DNA of 64,000 bases from Urechidicola croceus (GCF_001761325.1 NZ_CP017478.1:936001-1000000); one strand, 5' to 3'. Positions 8,910 through 18,150 are shown, numbered from the stretch's first letter. A program made the numbers and translations. The notes: generated from the letters alone by a model not told the origin.

Positions 8910-10391
8910 CTAATTTACAGTAAAAGTTGTTCCTTCCTTACCATCTTTTAATTGAATTCCTAAAGCCAATAGTTCATCTCTAATTTTATCTGATAATGCC
9001 CAATCTTTATTGTCACGCGCATTCTTTCGCATCTGAATTAACATTTCTACCACTCCTGAAAGTTTGTCTTCTCCTCCAATTTCTTTTGAAGAAACAGTTC
9101 TTTCCAATCCTAATACATCAAATACAAAAGCATTTATAGTCGCAATAAAATCTTCTAAATCAGCTGCTGAAATTGTCTCTTTACCTTCTTTTATTAGGTT
9201 AACAAATTTGACTCCTTCAAATAAATGAGCAATTAAAATTGGTGTATTAAAATCATCATTCATAGCATCATAACATTTTTGTTTCCATGCTTTTATATCT
9301 ACTGAAGAATTGTTTGATGGCTCTAACTTTTCTAGTAATTTAATAGCCTCCATCAATTTATAAAAACCTTTTTCTGAAGCCTCTAATGCATCATTTGAAA
9401 AATCTAAAATACTACTATAATGTGCTTGCATACAGAAGAATCTAGCCACACTTGCACTAAATGGTTTACTTAAAATATTATTATTGCCCGATAAAATTTC
9501 TCCAGGCAAAATACTATTTCCTGTTGATTTTGCCATTTTTTGACCATTTAAAGTCAACATATTGGTATGCAACCAATAATTTACAGGGTTGGTATGATTG
9601 CATGCTTTGGCTTGTGCTATTTCACATTCGTGATGAGGAAATTTTAAATCCATTCCACCACCATGAATATCAAATGTTTCACCTAGATACTTCGTGCTCA
9701 TTACTGTACATTCTAAATGCCATCCTGGGAATCCGACTCCCCAAGGTGATGACCAACGCATAATGTGTTCCGGACTTGCTTTTTTCCACAAGGCAAAATC
9801 CTGAGGATTGCGTTTTTCAGATTGCCCATCAAGATCACGAGTATTATTGATAACATCTTCCATATTTCTCCCTGATAAAATACCATAATGTTCTTTCTCA
9901 TTGTATTTTAACACATCAAAATATACCGACCCGTTAGACTCATAGGCTAAACCTTGGTCTATTATTTTTTTAATCGCTTCAATTTGCTCAACAATATGAC
10001 CCGTAGCAGTTGGTTCAATACTTGGTGGTAAAAAATTGAATTTATCCAAAATTTTATGAAAATCAACAGTATACTTCTGTACAATTTCCATAGGTTCTAA
10101 CTTTTCTAAACGAGCCTTAGTAGATATTTTATCTTCAGAATTATCATCTGTTAAATGTCCAGCATCAGTAATATTTCTAACATAACGAACTTTGTATCCT
10201 AAATGTAATAAATACCTATATATCATATCAAAAGACATAAACGTTCTCACATTTCCAAGATGTACATTACTGTAAACTGTAGGTCCACATACATACATTC
10301 CAACCATCCCTTCATTTATAGGTTTAAATACTTCTTTAGTTTTCGTAAGTGAGTTGTAAACTTTTATTGAATTTGATTTGTATAATTCCAT
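8910..10391 (-). CDS. cysS: cysteine--tRNA ligase
   Basis: This 493-residue class-I aminoacyl-tRNA synthetase charges tRNA-Cys. The HIGH-type motif is HLGN at residues 44-47, just after the zinc-ligand Cys35 (VCGPTVYSN). [10 protein letters not shown] and [10 protein letters not shown] supply the remaining zinc ligands, and KMAKSTGN is the KMSKS loop. The C-terminal DALR-like helical region ends with [12 protein letters not shown], as in CysRS generally. Length is normal. It is the first gene of the leftward cysS-DUF3291-yidD-lgt run and is divergent from meaB. Confidence 0.98.
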   Translation of the reverse strand: MELYKSNSIKVYNSLTKTKEVFKPINEGMVGMYVCGPTVYSNVHLGNVRTFMSFDMIYRYLLHLGYKVRYVRNITDAGHLTDDNSEDKISTKARLEKLEPMEIVQKYTVDFHKILDKFNFLPPSIEPTATGHIVEQIEAIKKIIDQGLAYESNGSVYFDVLKYNEKEHYGILSGRNMEDVINNTRDLDGQSEKRNPQDFALWKKASPEHIMRWSSPWGVGFPGWHLECTVMSTKYLGETFDIHGGGMDLKFPHHECEIAQAKACNHTNPVNYWLHTNMLTLNGQKMAKSTGNSILPGEILSGNNNILSKPFSASVARFFCMQAHYSSILDFSNDALEASEKGFYKLMEAIKLLEKLEPSNNSSVDIKAWKQKCYDAMNDDFNTPILIAHLFEGVKFVNLIKEGKETISAADLEDFIATINAFVFDVLGLERTVSSKEIGGEDKLSGVVEMLIQMRKNARDNKDWALSDKIRDELLALGIQLKDGKEGTTFTVN

Positions 10392-10453
10392 TTATATATA
10401 AGAAAATTAATATCTGCCGTAAAAATACTAACATTTTTTCAATGACTCATTAA

Positions 10454-11476
10454 ATGATTAAAAAATCATATTTTTACAAAAAAACTATTTTGAATCTTCT
10501 GAAAAATGCATCTCCAACAGATTTTTTTCATCAAATAACTGATGGAAATATTTCTTATTTAAGTAGAGCCATTACTCTTGTTGAAAGTAATAATGTAAAA
10601 CATCTTGAAAAAGCAAATCAAATACTAGAATTGTGTTTGTCAAACGCAAACAAATCAATCAGAATAGGTATTACTGGAGTACCTGGTGTTGGAAAAAGTA
10701 CTTTTATAGAATCTTTTGGTAAATATTTAACAAATAAAGGTAAAAAAGTTGCAGTACTTGCTATTGATCCAACAAGTACCATGAACCAAGGAAGCATTCT
10801 TGGTGATAAAACAAGAATGGAATCTTTAGCATTAGATGAAAATGCATTCATTCGACCATCACCATCCGGTGAAACATTGGGAGGTGTTGCACGTAAAACT
10901 CGCGAAACAATTACCTTATGCGAAGCTGCAGGATTTGACATTATTTTGGTTGAAACTGTTGGAGTTGGTCAATCAGAAGTGACAGTACATTCTATGGTTG
11001 ATTTCTTCTTGTTACTAAAGTTAGCAAATGCAGGTGATGAATTACAGGGAATTAAGCGAGGAATTATTGAAATGGCTGATGCTATCGTGATAAATAAAGC
11101 TGATGGTGATAATATTAAAAAAGTCAATTCTGCAAAAACTGAATTTTCTCGTGCGCTACATTTATATCCCTTAAAAGAAAGTGGTTGGGCTCCAAAAGTA
11201 ACAACTTGTAGTGCTCTAAACAATGTTGGAATAGATAGAATCTACGAAATTATTAATTCTTATGTAAATTTAACAACAAAGAATGGTTACTTTTACACCA
11301 AGAGAAATGAGCAAAATAAGCATTGGTTTTTTGAAACAATTAATAGTGAATTAAAAAAACAATTTTATATGAATTCTAACGTTCAAAATGCCTTGAATAT
11401 ATTCTTAAAAAAAATAGAAAATCAAGAATTAAGTCCATTTAGTGCTGCTCAAGAATTATTAAAAATTAAACATTAA
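10454..11476 (+). CDS. meaB: methylmalonyl-CoA mutase-associated GTPase MeaB
   Basis: This G3E-class P-loop GTPase is the chaperone that loads and protects the B12 cofactor of methylmalonyl-CoA mutase. GVPGVGKST (75-83) is the Walker A motif; DPTSTMNQGSILGDKTRM, RPSPSGETLGGVARKT, ETVGVGQSE and INKADGDN follow in family order. A helical dimerisation tail ends the protein. Length is normal at 340 residues. The mutase genes are not in this window, so the partner is encoded elsewhere. The stop is immediately followed by the start of the GT2 gene (TAAATG), so it heads a rightward run of envelope genes with no obvious metabolic tie. Confidence 0.93.
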   Translation: MIKKSYFYKKTILNLLKNASPTDFFHQITDGNISYLSRAITLVESNNVKHLEKANQILELCLSNANKSIRIGITGVPGVGKSTFIESFGKYLTNKGKKVAVLAIDPTSTMNQGSILGDKTRMESLALDENAFIRPSPSGETLGGVARKTRETITLCEAAGFDIILVETVGVGQSEVTVHSMVDFFLLLKLANAGDELQGIKRGIIEMADAIVINKADGDNIKKVNSAKTEFSRALHLYPLKESGWAPKVTTCSALNNVGIDRIYEIINSYVNLTTKNGYFYTKRNEQNKHWFFETINSELKKQFYMNSNVQNALNIFLKKIENQELSPFSAAQELLKIKH

Positions 11477-12190
11477 ATGAATTACGAATTCACGATTGTT
11501 GTTCCTGTTTACAATGAAGAAGATAATTTAGATAGAGTCGAAAAAGAACTTTCTGAATATACAAAAGTAGCAACTAAAAAGACTAAAATTTTATTTGTAA
11601 ATGATGGAAGTAAAGACCAAAGTCAATCAATTATAGAACGTATATGTCTAGAAAATGAAAATTTCAATTTCATTTCCTTCCAAAAAAATAAAGGCTTAAG
11701 TGCTGCTATAAGTGCTGGATTTAAAAATACTGATACAGAGTTGGTTGGGTATATTGATTCTGATTTGCAAACTGACCCAAAAGACTTTAATCTTTTACTT
11801 GAACATATTGAAGAATTTGACTTAGTAACTGGAGTTCGTGCAAATCGAAAAGATTCGTTTGTTAAAAATATGTCATCAACAATTGCCAATGGAATTCGTA
11901 GAACTTTTACACATGATGGCATGGATGATACTGGCTGTCCGTTAAAAGTAATCAAAACAGAGTACGCGAAAAACATTCCTATGTTTAAAGGTTTGCATAG
12001 ATTTCTTCCTGCAATGATTTTATTACAAGAAGGAAAAATAAAACAAATACCTGTAAAACATTTTCCTAGAATTGCTGGTGAGGCAAAATATGGTCTTTGG
12101 AATCGTCTTTTAGGTCCTTTAATGGATTGTTTTGCTTATTTATGGATGAAGAAAAAATACATAAATTACAAAATTGAAAAACGTGGTTAA
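11477..12190 (+). CDS. family 2 glycosyltransferase (dolichyl-phosphate-mannose-synthase-like)
   Basis: This is a GT-A fold of 237 residues with VVPVYNEEDNLDRVEKEL at the N-terminus, VNDGSKDQS, and the metal-binding YIDSDLQTDP. GMDDTGCPLKVIK and FLPAMILLQEGK follow, as in ArnC/DPM1-like enzymes that put a sugar on a polyprenyl phosphate at the cytoplasmic membrane face. There is no C-terminal membrane anchor, unlike ArnC. The next two genes encode a LAB_N membrane protein and an ArnT-like transferase, overlapping or nearly so, so I infer it makes the lipid-linked donor that the GT39 enzyme uses. The sugar is unknown. Confidence 0.85.
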   Translation: MNYEFTIVVPVYNEEDNLDRVEKELSEYTKVATKKTKILFVNDGSKDQSQSIIERICLENENFNFISFQKNKGLSAAISAGFKNTDTELVGYIDSDLQTDPKDFNLLLEHIEEFDLVTGVRANRKDSFVKNMSSTIANGIRRTFTHDGMDDTGCPLKVIKTEYAKNIPMFKGLHRFLPAMILLQEGKIKQIPVKHFPRIAGEAKYGLWNRLLGPLMDCFAYLWMKKKYINYKIEKRG

Positions 12191-12810
12191 TGAAGCCTTG
12201 GATAATTTATAGCATCGGTTTCTTAGCACAAATTCTCTTTTCTGGAAGATTATTAGTTCAATGGGCGCTATCTGAAAAAGCAAAAAAAGTAATTACTCCT
12301 TCCCTATTTTGGCAGATGAGTTTAATTGCATCTTTTTTGCTATTTGTCTATGGATATCTAAGAAATGATTTTGCAATAATGCTAGGTCAAATGCTTACTT
12401 ATTTTATCTACATTAGAAATTTACATTTACAAGGTCAATGGCAAAAATCACCAAAAGCGATTCGCTTTTTTATATTAATTTTTCCTGTATTAATCGGAAT
12501 TTATGCTTTTAATAATAACAAGATTGATGTAAATCATTTATTCAAAAATGAAGACATTCCATTACTACTTCTTATTTGGGGAAGTATTGCACAAATAATT
12601 TTCACACTTCGTTTTATCTATCAATGGATTTATTCAGAAAAAAATAAGGAATCTATTTTGCCTTTTGGGTTTTGGTTACTGAGTTTGCTTGGCTCAATTA
12701 TGATTCTAATTTACGCCATTATTAGAAAAGATCCCGTATTATTTATTGGACATATTTTTGGTAGTGTTGTATATATAAGAAATTTAATTTTATTGAAAAA
12801 GCATGATTAA
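12190..12810 (+). CDS. membrane protein with two tandem LAB_N (lipid A biosynthesis N-terminal) domains
   Basis: This 206-residue protein is made of two similar halves. Residues 1-80 (FLAQILFSGRLLVQWALSEK, TPSLFWQMSLIASFLLFVYG, YIRNL) and residues 122-204 (SIAQIIFTLRFIYQWIYSEK, LPFGFWLLSLLGSIMILIYA, YIRNL) are internal duplicates, each with about three hydrophobic helices. This is the small LAB_N module that some LpxB proteins carry at their N-terminus and that often sits beside GT2 and ArnT-like genes. It lacks any glycosyltransferase catalytic part, so an accessory, flippase-like or scaffolding role is likely but unproven. Its start overlaps the GT2 stop (TAATG) and its end overlaps the GT39 gene by 8 bases. 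Confidence 0.82.
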   Translation: MKPWIIYSIGFLAQILFSGRLLVQWALSEKAKKVITPSLFWQMSLIASFLLFVYGYLRNDFAIMLGQMLTYFIYIRNLHLQGQWQKSPKAIRFFILIFPVLIGIYAFNNNKIDVNHLFKNEDIPLLLLIWGSIAQIIFTLRFIYQWIYSEKNKESILPFGFWLLSLLGSIMILIYAIIRKDPVLFIGHIFGSVVYIRNLILLKKHD

Positions 12811-14440
12811 ATACATCGAAAAACATCCAGTAACATCCATAATATTCATCAGTTTACTGATGCTTTTACCTAATTTAGATACCATGGTTGTTACTATTAT
12901 GGAAGCACGTAATTTTATTACGGCTCGAGAAATGGTAACCGACGGAAATTGGATTTTGACCACCATGAATGGTGAACCTCGATATCAAAAACCACCATTA
13001 CCAACTTGGTTAACAGCAATATTTGGTATGATTTTCGGAATGAAAAGTTTATTTGCGTTGAGGTTACCAGCGGCACTAATGGTTGCTTTTTCTGGAGTGT
13101 TTATGTTTTTATTTTCAAACAAACTTTTTAAAAATAATATTTTAAGTCTAGTTAATGGATTGATATTAATTACTTCTTTTTATATCGTAGGAATTATTAA
13201 TGAAGCTCCATGGGATATTTACACACATGGATTTATGATTGCTGCAATTTATTGTTTGTATCAATTTTTTGAAGACGAAAATGCAGTTTGGAAAAATGCT
13301 CTTTTAGCAGGATTTATGGTTGGATTATCATTAATGTCCAAAGGCCCTGTTTCTTTTTATGCATTGTTGCTTCCGTTTATTATTTCATATGGAATTGTAT
13401 TCAAATTCAAGAACTTTAAAAGTAAGTTTCTTCCGTTAATTGCTTTTATAATAGTCTTTGCATTTATTGGAGGCTGGTGGTTTTTATATGTAAGACAAAT
13501 AGATCCTGAAGCATTTACAAAAATTGCCGAAAAAGAAACCTCAAATTGGGGTAGTTACAATGTTAGACCTTTTTATTATTACTGGAGTTTCTTTACTCAA
13601 TCTGGTATTTGGACTATTTTAGCATTAATTGGACTTATTTATCCGTATCTAATCAAACGTGTTTCAAATAAAAAATTATATAAGTTTTCATTTTTTTGGA
13701 CAATTATTGCTGTAATTCTACTTTCAATAATTCCAGAGAAAAAATCTCGTTATTTAGTACCTGTTTTATTTCCTCTTGCAATTAATACAGGTTTCTACAT
13801 CGAATACTTAATAAATAATTTTAAAAACTTAAAATCTAAAAAAGAGACAATACCTGTTTATTTCAATTTTGGTTTATTTGCTGTAATTGGAATCGTATTT
13901 CCAATTGTTGGATATATTCTATTAAAAGATAAATTAGAAGGATTATGGTTTAGTTTTATCTTAACATCTATAATATTGTTTAGTATTGGAATCCTACTAT
14001 TTAAATTTTTAAAAAATAAGGATATAAAAAAAGCATTTTATACCAAAATTGCATTTATGGTGACCATATTCTGTCTTGGATTACCATTGACCAAAGCAAT
14101 GCACAACAATACTAACTTTAATCAAATAAGCGGTTTAAAATCTACTATTGAAACTAAAAACGATATAAAATCATATTCTGTTGGTGAATTAACCCCAGAA
14201 TTATTGTGGTATTACGATGATAAAATGCCTAACATTTATATTGACAATAAATTGAAACTACCCAAAGAAAATAAGTTTGGGCTATTGATTGAAAAACACA
14301 ATATTAAATTATTAAAGAACTTACCTGAAGAGTACACTTCTGAATTTATTAAAGAATATGACATTAATTTCTTTAAAAAGAAACGCGAACGCTTAATAAG
14401 AGAATATTACATAATTACAAAAAACACTACTTTTGAATAA
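12803..14440 (+). CDS. ArnT-like family 39 glycosyltransferase
   Basis: This is a 545-residue polytopic membrane protein with roughly a dozen hydrophobic segments. The first periplasmic loop has EARNFITAREMVTDGNWI and GEPRYQKPPLPTW, the acidic and Arg/Tyr/Lys-Pro-Pro pattern of GT-C enzymes of the PMT/ArnT family. Further on are SMSKGPVSFYALLLPF and PEKKSRYLVPVLFPLA, both conserved there. Such enzymes take a polyprenyl-phosphate sugar and transfer it in the periplasm to lipid A or another envelope acceptor. The preceding GT2 and LAB_N genes fit a donor-synthesis and presentation unit. Acceptor and sugar are not deducible; it is not necessarily aminoarabinose. Confidence 0.85.
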   Translation: MIKYIEKHPVTSIIFISLLMLLPNLDTMVVTIMEARNFITAREMVTDGNWILTTMNGEPRYQKPPLPTWLTAIFGMIFGMKSLFALRLPAALMVAFSGVFMFLFSNKLFKNNILSLVNGLILITSFYIVGIINEAPWDIYTHGFMIAAIYCLYQFFEDENAVWKNALLAGFMVGLSLMSKGPVSFYALLLPFIISYGIVFKFKNFKSKFLPLIAFIIVFAFIGGWWFLYVRQIDPEAFTKIAEKETSNWGSYNVRPFYYYWSFFTQSGIWTILALIGLIYPYLIKRVSNKKLYKFSFFWTIIAVILLSIIPEKKSRYLVPVLFPLAINTGFYIEYLINNFKNLKSKKETIPVYFNFGLFAVIGIVFPIVGYILLKDKLEGLWFSFILTSIILFSIGILLFKFLKNKDIKKAFYTKIAFMVTIFCLGLPLTKAMHNNTNFNQISGLKSTIETKNDIKSYSVGELTPELLWYYDDKMPNIYIDNKLKLPKENKFGLLIEKHNIKLLKNLPEEYTSEFIKEYDINFFKKKRERLIREYYIITKNTTFE

Positions 14441-14451
14441 ATTTTAATTTT

Positions 14452-15126
14452 ATGAACATTAAATTTCTTACAAGAACAGAAACCCTTGGTTTTATATTTT
14501 TAATACTTGTATATCTTTTTGGTATCTATTATTCAAATACTAATCTCGATTTTTTTGATAATTCATATACTAAAGAAGATAGTTTTGTTGAGTATGGCAC
14601 TGCTTTTATTCTTTTCTGTATTAGCATATTACTTTTTATGAGATTATTAAGAAACTGGCATTCAACAAAAGGATTATGGAAACTAGGAGTTATAGGTATG
14701 GCCTTGATATTTATTTTTGGTGCTGGAGAAGAAATCTCTTGGGGCCAACGAATTTTTGGTATTGAATCTTCAGAGTATTTCATAGAAAACAATGCTCAAG
14801 GTGAAACAAACCTACACAATATGGTTGTTGGCGAAACAAAAATTAATAAATTAATTTTTAGCCAAATACTTACTTTAATATTAATTATTTACCTAATAAT
14901 TTTACCTGTACTCTATCGAAAAGTTACATCAATCAAAAATTTAGTTAATACTTTTGCAGTACCAATTCCTTATTGGAAACATACTATCGCATTTATAATA
15001 GCGACTGCTTTATTAGTTTTTATACCTTCTGAAAGAAAATGGGAATTGTATGAATTGGCATTTGCAGTAATATTCCTTTTAATTTTCTTAAATCCATTAA
15101 ATAAGTTTATTTATAAAAAAGATTAA
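14452..15126 (+). CDS. unknown membrane protein with GEEISWGQR motif
   Basis: This 224-residue protein has about six predicted membrane helices. Its most striking feature is IFGAGEEISWGQRIFG near residues 90-105, at the end of the third helix. It is followed by a polar loop (NNAQGETNLHNMVVG), a His/Asn-rich segment such as enzymes use for catalysis. A late motif, FIPSERKWELYELAFA, is also polar within hydrophobic surroundings. I have seen the GEEISWGQR-type motif in uncharacterised membrane proteins but know no function. It follows the GT39 gene by 11 bases and precedes the pentapeptide gene by 2, so it belongs to the same run. A lipid- or glycan-modifying role is only a guess from context. 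Confidence 0.7.
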   Translation: MNIKFLTRTETLGFIFLILVYLFGIYYSNTNLDFFDNSYTKEDSFVEYGTAFILFCISILLFMRLLRNWHSTKGLWKLGVIGMALIFIFGAGEEISWGQRIFGIESSEYFIENNAQGETNLHNMVVGETKINKLIFSQILTLILIIYLIILPVLYRKVTSIKNLVNTFAVPIPYWKHTIAFIIATALLVFIPSERKWELYELAFAVIFLLIFLNPLNKFIYKKD

Positions 15127-15128
15127 GA

Positions 15129-15698
15129 ATGAATAATTTTATTGAAGGTGAAAATTACAATGGAAATGATTTTACACAAAATAGGCTAGTAATTGCAGAA
15201 TATGACAATTGTACTTTTAATAATTGCAATTTTTTAGATTCAGATATTTCAAATATTACTTTTATAGAATGTGAATTTAATGATTGTAATATGAGTAATG
15301 CAAGAATAGAGCATACTGCTTTTCAAGATGTTAATTTTTCAAATTGCAAACAACTAGGATTAAAATTTAATGAATGTAACGATTTCTTACTTTCAATAAA
15401 TTTTACAGACTGCCAATTGAACTTTTCTTCATTCTATCAATTGAAACTAACCCAAACTACATTTGATAATTGCAAACTTCAAGAAGTTGATTTTACTGAA
15501 GCAAATTTATCAAAATCAAAATTTTATAAGTGTGATTTAAAAAGGAGTATTTTTAATACCACAAATTTAGAGCAGGTAGATTTTAGAAGTTCAATTAATT
15601 ATACTTTAGATCCTGATAATAATAAATTGAAAAAAGCCAAATTTTCCATAAATGAAATACATGGCCTTTTAACAAAATATAATATTATTATTGAGTAA
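15129..15698 (+). CDS. pentapeptide-repeat protein, Qnr/MfpA-like
   Basis: Nearly the whole 189-residue protein follows the A(D/N)LXX-type five-residue periodicity with Phe or Leu in the centre (YDNCTFNNCNFLDSDISNI, FDNCKLQEVDFTEANLSKSK). It therefore folds as a right-handed quadrilateral beta-helix. The end, DPDNNKLKKAKFS followed by GLLTKYNI, matches the C-terminal cap seen in Qnr proteins, which mimic DNA and protect gyrase and topoisomerase IV from quinolones. Chromosomal homologues are common in marine bacteria and their natural role is unknown. The gene is 2 bases after the membrane-protein gene and its end overlaps the convergent PAP2 gene by 11 bases. Cysteines are frequent in the repeats. 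Confidence 0.85.
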   Translation: MNNFIEGENYNGNDFTQNRLVIAEYDNCTFNNCNFLDSDISNITFIECEFNDCNMSNARIEHTAFQDVNFSNCKQLGLKFNECNDFLLSINFTDCQLNFSSFYQLKLTQTTFDNCKLQEVDFTEANLSKSKFYKCDLKRSIFNTTNLEQVDFRSSINYTLDPDNNKLKKAKFSINEIHGLLTKYNIIIE

Positions 15699-16275
15699 TT
15701 GTCGTTTTTGAAATAAATTTCTTTAAAAATAATTTCATCAATTTATAGACAGTCGTACCAAGTACAACACCAACTAAAAATCCAAATAGCACGTCAAATG
15801 GAAAATGAACTCCAATATAAATACGACTATAACCTACCAACAATGCCCATGTAATCAAGAAATAGGGAATCCATTTTACGTGCTTACCAATTAACAAACT
15901 AAAAAACATAGCAACCGACATAGAATTAGATGCATGACCTGAAAAGAAAGAGTATTTTCCTCCACAAGTTGGTTTTACTAATCTTACTAAATGCATAATT
16001 TGTTCATTATAACATGGTCTTAATCTCCCAAAACCATACTTAAACATATTAGCCATTTGATCAGTTAGTGTAATTAAAATTACGACAAATAGTAATGTAA
16101 TTGCCATTTTCTTTAAGCCATAATATCTATAAACTAAAAATAAAATAAAAAGATATAATGGAACTGATGTTAGTGTATATGTCATAAACAACCAAAATCC
16201 GTCCCATGTTTCTGTACCAAGACCATTTAAATATAATAAAAGGTCTGTATCAATATCTTTAATTTTTTCTAACAT
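15688..16275 (-). CDS. PAP2-family membrane phosphatase
   Basis: This is a 195-residue integral membrane phosphatase with all three PAP2 motifs: KYGFGRLRP (motif 1, Lys and Arg-Pro), YSFFSGHASNS (motif 2, with the catalytic His), and SRIYIGVHFPFDVLFG (motif 3, Arg, nucleophile His and Asp). Between them are about five to six hydrophobic helices. Bacterial members dephosphorylate undecaprenyl pyrophosphate, phosphatidylglycerol phosphate or lipid A. Standing tail-to-tail with a lipid-linked glycosyltransferase run, a role in recycling a lipid carrier or trimming lipid A phosphate is plausible but not shown. The gap to the upstream isomerase gene is 11 bases. Confidence 0.92.
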   Translation of the reverse strand: MLEKIKDIDTDLLLYLNGLGTETWDGFWLFMTYTLTSVPLYLFILFLVYRYYGLKKMAITLLFVVILITLTDQMANMFKYGFGRLRPCYNEQIMHLVRLVKPTCGGKYSFFSGHASNSMSVAMFFSLLIGKHVKWIPYFLITWALLVGYSRIYIGVHFPFDVLFGFLVGVVLGTTVYKLMKLFLKKFISKTTITQ

Positions 16276-16286
16276 AAAATGAGTTG

Positions 16287-17411
16287 TTATTCTACAGGTG
16301 GAAACATTTCCAATTCAAATATTAAGTCTGTTTTTGGAGGCACTCCTCTATTTCCTTGTTCGCCATACCCTAAGTGATAAGGTACAAAAATTATAGCTTT
16401 ATCACCAAATTTCATATTCTGGAGCCCTTCTTTAAACCCTTGAATTAAGCGAACATTCATACTATACTTACTTGCAAATGGCTCATAACCACGTTGCCTA
16501 TCACGTTCAACGCTATATACTCCATATTCTTCTGCAACATCTTTGTAATTTGTATCTAATAGTTCTCCATCAGGAAAATACACAGCGTAATGAACACGAA
16601 TTGGTGTTTCCAATTTTGGTTTTACACCGCTACCTTTTTTAGTTAAATATATTTTTAATCCAGAAGGTAATTCTGTTGCCTTAGTTTTATAAACCTCAAC
16701 TTCTTTTAAAAATTCCGCTTTTAGAATCTCGTTTTTTGCTTGCCTTTCTTGTTCAATCTTTTCAGATCTTTTTAATTCCTCATCAAAAACCTCATAGGCT
16801 TCAAAATTCTCTGCATCATCTCCAACTCGTATAATTTTTAATTTATTCATTACAGTATTAACCAGCAAAGAATCTACAACCGACTGTCCTTCAACAACAT
16901 GTCCAAAAATAGAATGCTTACCATTTAAATGAGGAATTGGAACCAACGTAATAAAAAACTGACTTCCATTGGTGCCTGGTCCAGAATTTGCCATTGAAAG
17001 TACTCCTGGTTTGTCATGCTTAAACAATAAACCACCTATTGAATCTAAAGGAAATTCATCATCAAACCTATATCCTGGATCTCCCATACCTGTACCTAAT
17101 GGATCTCCTCCTTGAATAATAAAGTCTTTTGAATCGCCATTAACTTTACTAATAACTCTATGAAATTTTAAACCATTATAAAAAGGTTTACCTTTCATTG
17201 AATCTTCAACTCTTCTATTATTTCCTTCGGCTAGTGACACAAAATTACCAACCGTTATTGGCATATCCCTATATTCTAATTCTAACAAAATATTACCTCC
17301 ATCTGTTTGAATTTCAGCATACATTCCATCTTTTAAATGATTGTATTGCGAATCTTTACATGAAGTTAAACTCACTAATAGAATTAGAATACTTATTTTA
17401 ATTATTTTCAT
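16287..17411 (-). CDS. lipoprotein with fused cyclophilin and FKBP peptidyl-prolyl isomerase domains
   Basis: A lipoprotein signal (LILLVSLTSC) is followed at about residues 30-205 by a cyclophilin domain (GLKFHRVI, FIIQGGDPLGTG, GVLSMANSGPGTNGSQFFIT, HSIFGHV). Next comes a charged helical linker, and at about 245-374 an FKBP domain (VKPKLETPIRVHYAVYFPDG, LIQGFKEGLQNMKFGDKAI, YHLGYGEQGNRGVPP). The two are unrelated isomerase folds in one polypeptide, probably anchored to a periplasmic membrane face to help outer-membrane and secreted proteins fold. It is followed on the same strand by the PAP2 gene and preceded by two more FKBP lipoprotein genes with gaps of 9 and 4 bases. Confidence 0.92.
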   Translation of the reverse strand: MKIIKISILILLVSLTSCKDSQYNHLKDGMYAEIQTDGGNILLELEYRDMPITVGNFVSLAEGNNRRVEDSMKGKPFYNGLKFHRVISKVNGDSKDFIIQGGDPLGTGMGDPGYRFDDEFPLDSIGGLLFKHDKPGVLSMANSGPGTNGSQFFITLVPIPHLNGKHSIFGHVVEGQSVVDSLLVNTVMNKLKIIRVGDDAENFEAYEVFDEELKRSEKIEQERQAKNEILKAEFLKEVEVYKTKATELPSGLKIYLTKKGSGVKPKLETPIRVHYAVYFPDGELLDTNYKDVAEEYGVYSVERDRQRGYEPFASKYSMNVRLIQGFKEGLQNMKFGDKAIIFVPYHLGYGEQGNRGVPPKTDLIFELEMFPPVE

Positions 17412-17420
17412 TACTGATAT

Positions 17421-18146
17421 TTATTTAATCTCTAATAATTCTACTTCAAATATTAAAGGCATAAATGGTTTAATTGGCCCTCCAGGTCTTGGAGTTGCAC
17501 CGTAAGCCAATTCTTGTGGAATAAAAAACTTATATTTTGAACCTACATTCATTAACTGCAATCCTTCTATCCAACCTTTAATCACTTGACCTACCACAAA
17601 CTCAGATGGTGTTCCTCTATCAACAGAACTATCAAAAACAGTTCCATCTGTCAATGTTCCATGATAATGAACTTTTACTTTTGAACTTGCTGTTGGTTTT
17701 TCACCTGTTCCTTCTTTTAAAACTATATATTGTAATCCACTATCAGTAACTTGAACTCCTTTTTTAGATTTATTTTCTTCAATAAATTTTTCTCCTTCTT
17801 TTTTCAACTCACCAAACTCAATTTCTGCTTTTTGGGCTGCTTCAGCTTTCTTTTTTTCTGCATCTTCTTGTCTTTTTTTCATAAAATATGCCCTGATAAT
17901 CTTATCAACTTCCTTTCCTTCAACAAGTAAATTAGTTGAATCCATTCCATTGTTATATCCTTGTACGAATAAGTCTCTATCAATTTCACTAAAATTTGCC
18001 TTAATCTTATTAGCCATATCCAATCCTAAAGTATAACTAATAGAATCTATTTCTGTTTCCAAAGATTTTTTTGAAACTGTTTGACTATTGCATGATACTA
18101 ACGTTAACACTACTCCTACTATAACTAAGTTTTTAAATAATTTCAT
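17421..18146 (-). CDS. FKBP-type peptidyl-prolyl isomerase, Mip/FkpA-like lipoprotein
   Basis: A lipoprotein signal (VGVVLTLVSC) is followed by an N-terminal helical dimerisation region (about 30-130), starting with SISYTLGLDMANKIKANF and ending in a charged coiled-coil-like helix (RQEDAEKKKAEAAQKAE). The FKBP domain fills about 135-241 (VKVHYHGTLTDGTVFDSS, VIKGWIEGLQLMNVGSKY, IPQELAYGATPRPGGPI). This is the architecture of Mip, FkpA and FklB: a V-shaped periplasmic dimer that acts as chaperone and isomerase. It is the middle member of three consecutive isomerase genes and is likely cotranscribed with gldI upstream. Confidence 0.93.
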   Translation of the reverse strand: MKLFKNLVIVGVVLTLVSCNSQTVSKKSLETEIDSISYTLGLDMANKIKANFSEIDRDLFVQGYNNGMDSTNLLVEGKEVDKIIRAYFMKKRQEDAEKKKAEAAQKAEIEFGELKKEGEKFIEENKSKKGVQVTDSGLQYIVLKEGTGEKPTASSKVKVHYHGTLTDGTVFDSSVDRGTPSEFVVGQVIKGWIEGLQLMNVGSKYKFFIPQELAYGATPRPGGPIKPFMPLIFEVELLEIK

Positions 18147-18150
18147 TTTT

